The translations under genes and the position numbers were made by a program. 64,000 bases of DNA from an uncultured Bacteroides sp. (lineage in GTDB: Bacteria > Bacteroidota > Bacteroidia > Bacteroidales > Bacteroidaceae): contig NZ_CAUFUE010000027.1 in NCBI RefSeq assembly GCF_959029255.1, positions 1-64,000 on the forward strand, written 5' to 3'. Positions 61,073 through 64,000 of the stretch are shown here, one piece after another. The notes beneath the pieces are model-generated. The model saw only the letters and a program-made list of their open reading frames with translations, was not told the DNA's origin and did no database searches. Numbering within the stretch: position 1 is the first letter of the stretch; each line of letters begins with the position of its first letter.

Positions 61073-62152
61073 ATTGAATTAGCACAACATATAGAAGTAT
61101 TGTTATTGGAGAATGATTGTGTCATTGTTCCGGGTTTGGGCGGATTTGTCGCCCATTATACTCCGGCAGTGAGAGTGGCTGAAGAAAACATATTTCTGCC
61201 CCCAACCCGTATCATCGGCTTTAATCCCCAATTAAAGATGAATGACGGATTGCTGGTGCAATCTTATATGGCTGTTTATGGGACAAACTTCTCCGATGCC
61301 ACTAAAATTGTAGATAAAACGGTAGAAGATTTGCTTGCCGTTCTCCATGATGACGGTAAAGTCGATTTGCCCAATGTGGGTGAATTGCGCTATTCTATTC
61401 ACGACACTTACGATTTTATTCCTTACGACAATAAAATAACCACTCCTTATTTATATGGGCTCGATAGCTTTGAAATGCAGGAATTGTCGAAATTGCAGAA
61501 ACCTGCCGGAAAAACAATACCATTCAATGTACCGGTAGCAACTGAAACGAAAAAGCATAGATTTGAAATTGGAATAAAACCCTCTCATCTGGCAAATGCC
61601 GCTGCCATGATTGCAATCATCGCATTGTTTTTCTTCCTTTCTACTCCGGTAGAAAATACGGAAGTAATCGAAGCCAATTATGCGCAGCTTCTTCCTGATG
61701 AGCTTTTTGAAAAAATAGAGAAACAATCATTAGTCATTACTCCGATAGTGGTTCATCAACAAAACAAGAAAACGACTTCCTCGCAATCAAAACCTTCGCA
61801 ATCTCCGAGAAAAAAGACGATTGTTCCGGTTGCAGTCAGAGAGGTTAAGGTGAACCAACAACAACCTGAGGTAGTTGCTCCTCAGCCCAAGGAGACACAA
61901 GCAGCACTGCCTGTACAAGTTGCCAAAATGCCCTATCATATCATTATCGCCAGTGTAGGTACCGAAAAAGATGCCGAGGTTATGGCCAAAAGACTGATTG
62001 ATAATGGTTTCTCCGGTGCAAAAGCCATCATTGGTGATGGTAAGATGCGTGTCAGCATTCAGTCTTGCGCCACACAGGAAGAAGCATACCGGGCTTTAAA
62101 TAAAATTCGCCAGAATGAAACTTATCAGAATGCCTGGGTATTGAAAAAATAA
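61070..62152 (+). CDS. HU-CCDC81-type and SPOR domain protein
   Basis: A 360-residue protein. The N-terminal 130 residues begin MIELAQHIEVLLLENDCVIV and continue PGLGGFVAHY, the hallmark of the prokaryotic HU (CCDC81) domains, followed by FNPQLKMNDGLLVQSYM. One membrane helix lies at about 178-196 (AAAMIAIIALFFFLST). A Gln/Lys/Pro-rich linker follows, and the C-terminal SPOR domain (YHIIIASVGTEKDAEVMAKR to the end) binds peptidoglycan at division sites. It thus joins a DNA-binding-type cytoplasmic domain to the cell wall. It precedes the FHA gene by 44 bp. Confidence 0.88.
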   Translation: MIELAQHIEVLLLENDCVIVPGLGGFVAHYTPAVRVAEENIFLPPTRIIGFNPQLKMNDGLLVQSYMAVYGTNFSDATKIVDKTVEDLLAVLHDDGKVDLPNVGELRYSIHDTYDFIPYDNKITTPYLYGLDSFEMQELSKLQKPAGKTIPFNVPVATETKKHRFEIGIKPSHLANAAAMIAIIALFFFLSTPVENTEVIEANYAQLLPDELFEKIEKQSLVITPIVVHQQNKKTTSSQSKPSQSPRKKTIVPVAVREVKVNQQQPEVVAPQPKETQAALPVQVAKMPYHIIIASVGTEKDAEVMAKRLIDNGFSGAKAIIGDGKMRVSIQSCATQEEAYRALNKIRQNETYQNAWVLKK

Positions 62153-62196
62153 AAGGAAGCGAATTATCAATTATCAACTTTCAATTAATCTGCCAC

Positions 62197-62718
62197 ATGA
62201 AACGTATCCGTTGCCCCAAATGTGAGAGTTACCTAACCTTCGATGAAACCAAATACAGCGAAGGACAGTCATTGGTATTCGTCTGTGAACAATGCAAGAA
62301 GCAATTCAGTATCCGTTTGGGAAAAACGAAGATGAAAGCTCCCCAAAAAGAAGAGAAACCGGATGAGACAGAGTTTCAGGAAGCCTTTGGCAGCATTACC
62401 GTCATCGAAAACGTATTCGGCTTCAAACAAGTATTACCTCTGCAAGAGGGTGATAATGTGATTGGCCGCCGTTGTGTAGGAACCGTTATCAATGTACCGA
62501 TAGAAACTTCGGACATGAGTATGGACCGTCGCCATTGTGTCATCAACGTAAAGCACAATAAGCAAGGAACACTAGTTTATACGCTACGTGATGCCCCCAG
62601 CTTGACTGGGACTTTCCTGAACAATGAAATTCTGAACGATAAAGACCGTATCCGCATTGAAGACGGTGCGATTGTCACTATAGGAGCCACCACTTTCATT
62701 CTGCGCGCGGCGGAGTAA
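62197..62718 (+). CDS. Zinc-ribbon and FHA domain protein
   Basis: A 173-residue protein with a short N-terminal zinc ribbon (CPKC at about residues 5-8 and CEQC at about 30-33), a Lys/Glu linker and a C-terminal FHA domain. The FHA signs are NVIGRRCVGT, SMDRRHCVINV and GTFLNNEILNDKDRIRIEDG, which suggest phospho-Thr binding. No Ser/Thr kinase is near. It is probably co-transcribed with the HU/SPOR gene. Its last 23 bp overlap the end of the convergent membrane-protein gene. Confidence 0.87.
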   Translation: MKRIRCPKCESYLTFDETKYSEGQSLVFVCEQCKKQFSIRLGKTKMKAPQKEEKPDETEFQEAFGSITVIENVFGFKQVLPLQEGDNVIGRRCVGTVINVPIETSDMSMDRRHCVINVKHNKQGTLVYTLRDAPSLTGTFLNNEILNDKDRIRIEDGAIVTIGATTFILRAAE

Positions 62719-63145
62719 GGAAACCTCCTTTGCGATTTTTCCACCAATAGCGGATAAAAAGTACACCGGTAAACATCAGCGCCAGAGACAATCCGGTGTA
62801 AAACACAGATATAAAAGCATCGGGAAGCAGATGAAAAGAACGTATCGTGATGCCGAACGCTATCATAAAAGTCATAATAATCCATCCTTTTACATCAAAG
62901 AAAGAGAAAGGGCAATTCTTGTCTTTTTTCCGTTCAATCCGCCGGGTATGTTTGTAATAGAGCTTTTTAAATACAAATAAAAAAAACAGGAGGAACACAA
63001 TCGTCGCTTCTCCTACTTTAAAAAGCCAGTATTCGGAATCGCCGAGCCATGTCACTATGCCAATCCGCAGAATATTGGCACCCGCTACAATCCATACGAT
63101 ACCGGCTGTAATAAGTAAAACTTTTCTATTGACTCCGTATTTCAT
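62696..63145 (-). CDS. Small membrane protein of unknown function
   Basis: A 149-residue protein with four hydrophobic segments (about 8-28, 40-62, 85-103 and 110-132) and a basic loop (HTRRIERKKDKNCPF) between the second and third. I recognise no family. A TACCTTTG box on the minus strand at 63188-63181 fits as promoter. Its 3' end overlaps the FHA gene tail to tail by 23 bp. Confidence 0.65.
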   Translation of the reverse strand: MKYGVNRKVLLITAGIVWIVAGANILRIGIVTWLGDSEYWLFKVGEATIVFLLFFLFVFKKLYYKHTRRIERKKDKNCPFSFFDVKGWIIMTFMIAFGITIRSFHLLPDAFISVFYTGLSLALMFTGVLFIRYWWKNRKGGFLTPPRAE

Positions 63146-63208
63146 GACTTTACTTTTAACTATATTACCAGTATAAGTAACAAAGGTATAAAAAATTTGT
63201 TTGCAAAT

Positions 63209-63539
63209 CTACCCTGAGCTATATTTCTGTTCATCAGACATATACATATACCTGAAAATACCTTCCAATTTCAGGTGAACGGCATGTAAGATACGAGCAG
63301 GCATATCATCATAAAGATGTTTGAAGCTCCATGCCACCTGTATTTTCTTATTGGTATTGAAGAACGGGCACTATTTTCCTTCTTCGGGATAGCAAGGAGG
63401 ATTGATGACGGATAAACGGGAGTTTCGTATTGTATTGCGTCAGACTATGACGCAGGCAGTTTTCCGCTCGGGGACATTGATTATTGAAGCACAAAGTGTA
63501 TCGGGCTAATTTCTCATTAAAGTCAGAATTGCTTTCCAT
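63209..63539 (-). pseudogene. DUF6078-like gene remnant
   Basis: The start (MESNSDFNEKLARYTLCFNN, then CPRAENCLRH) resembles DUF6078-family proteins of Bacteroides with their Cys-rich opening. After about 35 codons the frame is lost. The continuing part is read one frame over (RLSVINPPCYPEEGK, then a TAG, then CPFFNTNKKIQVAWSFKHLY and DDMPARILHAVHLKLEGIF), ending at a stop at 63209. So there is one frameshift, one nonsense codon and a shortened C terminus. The family assignment is from memory and moderate. The decay itself is plain. Confidence 0.72.
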
Positions 63540-63621
63540 TATTTACTCGAATTTTGAGAAGTATCGCCTTATCCGGTAAAGTTAGATGAGAAAAAAAAAT
63601 TAAATCTACGATGTCATGTAA

Positions 63622-63655
63622 CAAAAATAGGGCAAGACTTTAGCCTTACCCTATT
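63622..63655 (-). terminator. Terminator of uxaB
   Basis: On the minus strand AATAGGG (63655-63649) pairs with CCCTATT (63632-63626), with an inner AAG/CTT, followed by a T tract. Confidence 0.75.
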
Positions 63656-63664
63656 CGGTTCGGT

Positions 63665-64000
63665 TTACAGAATACTTTTTACTGTTTCCAGCATACCCTT
63701 CTCCTGAATTGCATTCAAGAAACCGGTAACCATGTCGGTCAATCCCGGAATGACATTCAAGTCTCCATGCTCACCCCAAATGAGGTCTTTGGCAGCTAAC
63801 ACACCTTCGGCTACCTTACGGGTATCCCCGGTTGCCCACAAATCCTTCAGTAACTGCATGATTTCCGGTGCATCATTCGGAGTGATTTCAGCGCCGTCGG
63901 CACGCACACCGCCCTTGTAATAAGTGATGATAGCGGCAAGGCCAAGTACCAAACCCTTCGGCAGGTCGCCTTTACGTTCCAGATAAGTCTTCAAGCCAGG
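63665..64000 (-). CDS. uxaB: Tagaturonate reductase (altronate oxidoreductase), C-terminal part
   Basis: The last 111 codons of a gene that begins outside the window. The segments LKTYLERKGDLPKGLVLGLA and AIITYYKGGVRADG, then APEIMQLLKDLWATGDT, and the end PGLTDMVTGFLNAIQEKGML match the C-terminal domain of the long-chain mannitol dehydrogenase family as seen in Bacteroides UxaB. The enzyme reduces tagaturonate to altronate in galacturonate breakdown. Cofactor domain and catalytic residues lie beyond the edge. A terminator follows the stop. Confidence 0.85.
   Translation of the reverse strand, partial: PGLKTYLERKGDLPKGLVLGLAAIITYYKGGVRADGAEITPNDAPEIMQLLKDLWATGDTRKVAEGVLAAKDLIWGEHGDLNVIPGLTDMVTGFLNAIQEKGMLETVKSIL

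Overview
The window is a piece of a Bacteroides-type chromosome. The evidence is consistent: promoters of the Bacteroides form (TTTG, about 20 bp, then TAnnTTTG), almost no Shine-Dalgarno sites, a class A beta-lactamase of the CblA/CepA kind, serine palmitoyltransferase, many small lipoproteins and a Wzi-like outer-membrane protein. The species cannot be fixed from the sequence alone. Most genes are housekeeping and lie in short operons on both strands.

Layout. 1-412: 3' part of tRNA-Arg(ACG), a terminator and wrecked ISAon1-type transposase fragments. 468-6054: dapA, ligA, trmD and pyrD-pyrK. 6114-7455: an XRE-family regulator preceded by about 870 bp of AT-rich, repeat-bearing non-coding DNA. 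7456-9773: holA, AMP nucleosidase and a stand-alone HsdR_N-type protein. 9852-16907: a palindromic repeat cluster, a CblA-like beta-lactamase and an RND efflux operon with the outer-membrane gene first. 16989-21138: zinc-ribbon protein, Nif3-like protein, a lipoprotein gene broken by a 13-bp tandem duplication, and a FetAB-like transporter with a small extra membrane protein. 21231-23851: DUF2148 ferredoxin-like protein, agmatine deiminase and N-carbamoylputrescine amidase (putrescine from agmatine). 23856-30845: GtrA, AspS, an orphan sensor kinase, a lipid kinase and serine palmitoyltransferase. 31025: an Mpv17-like membrane protein.

31685-46384 is the most distinctive region. It holds an outer-membrane efflux protein, an HlyD-type fusion protein, FtsX/MacB-type permeases in two alternating types (A1-B1-A2-B2, with B2 decayed), one ATPase and a further decayed permease, all on the minus strand. 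Divergent from them are a sigma-54-dependent response regulator and its histidine kinase. A good sigma-54 promoter with two upstream dyads precedes the export genes. An 11-bp-phased GGTACGG array precedes the regulator gene. I read this as one sigma-54-controlled export and response locus that has grown by pair duplication and is now partly decaying.

46436-64000: two small lipoproteins, tRNA-Pro(UGG), trmN6, lon-tgt-lptF/G, a thioredoxin-fold protein without the CxxC motif, serB, a DEAD-box helicase, a wzi-rfbC-ugd-lipoprotein cluster, an HU/SPOR protein with an apparently leaderless start, an FHA protein, a membrane protein, a DUF6078-like pseudogene and the 3' end of tagaturonate reductase (uxaB). 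No CRISPR array, rRNA, intact insertion sequence or prophage was seen.
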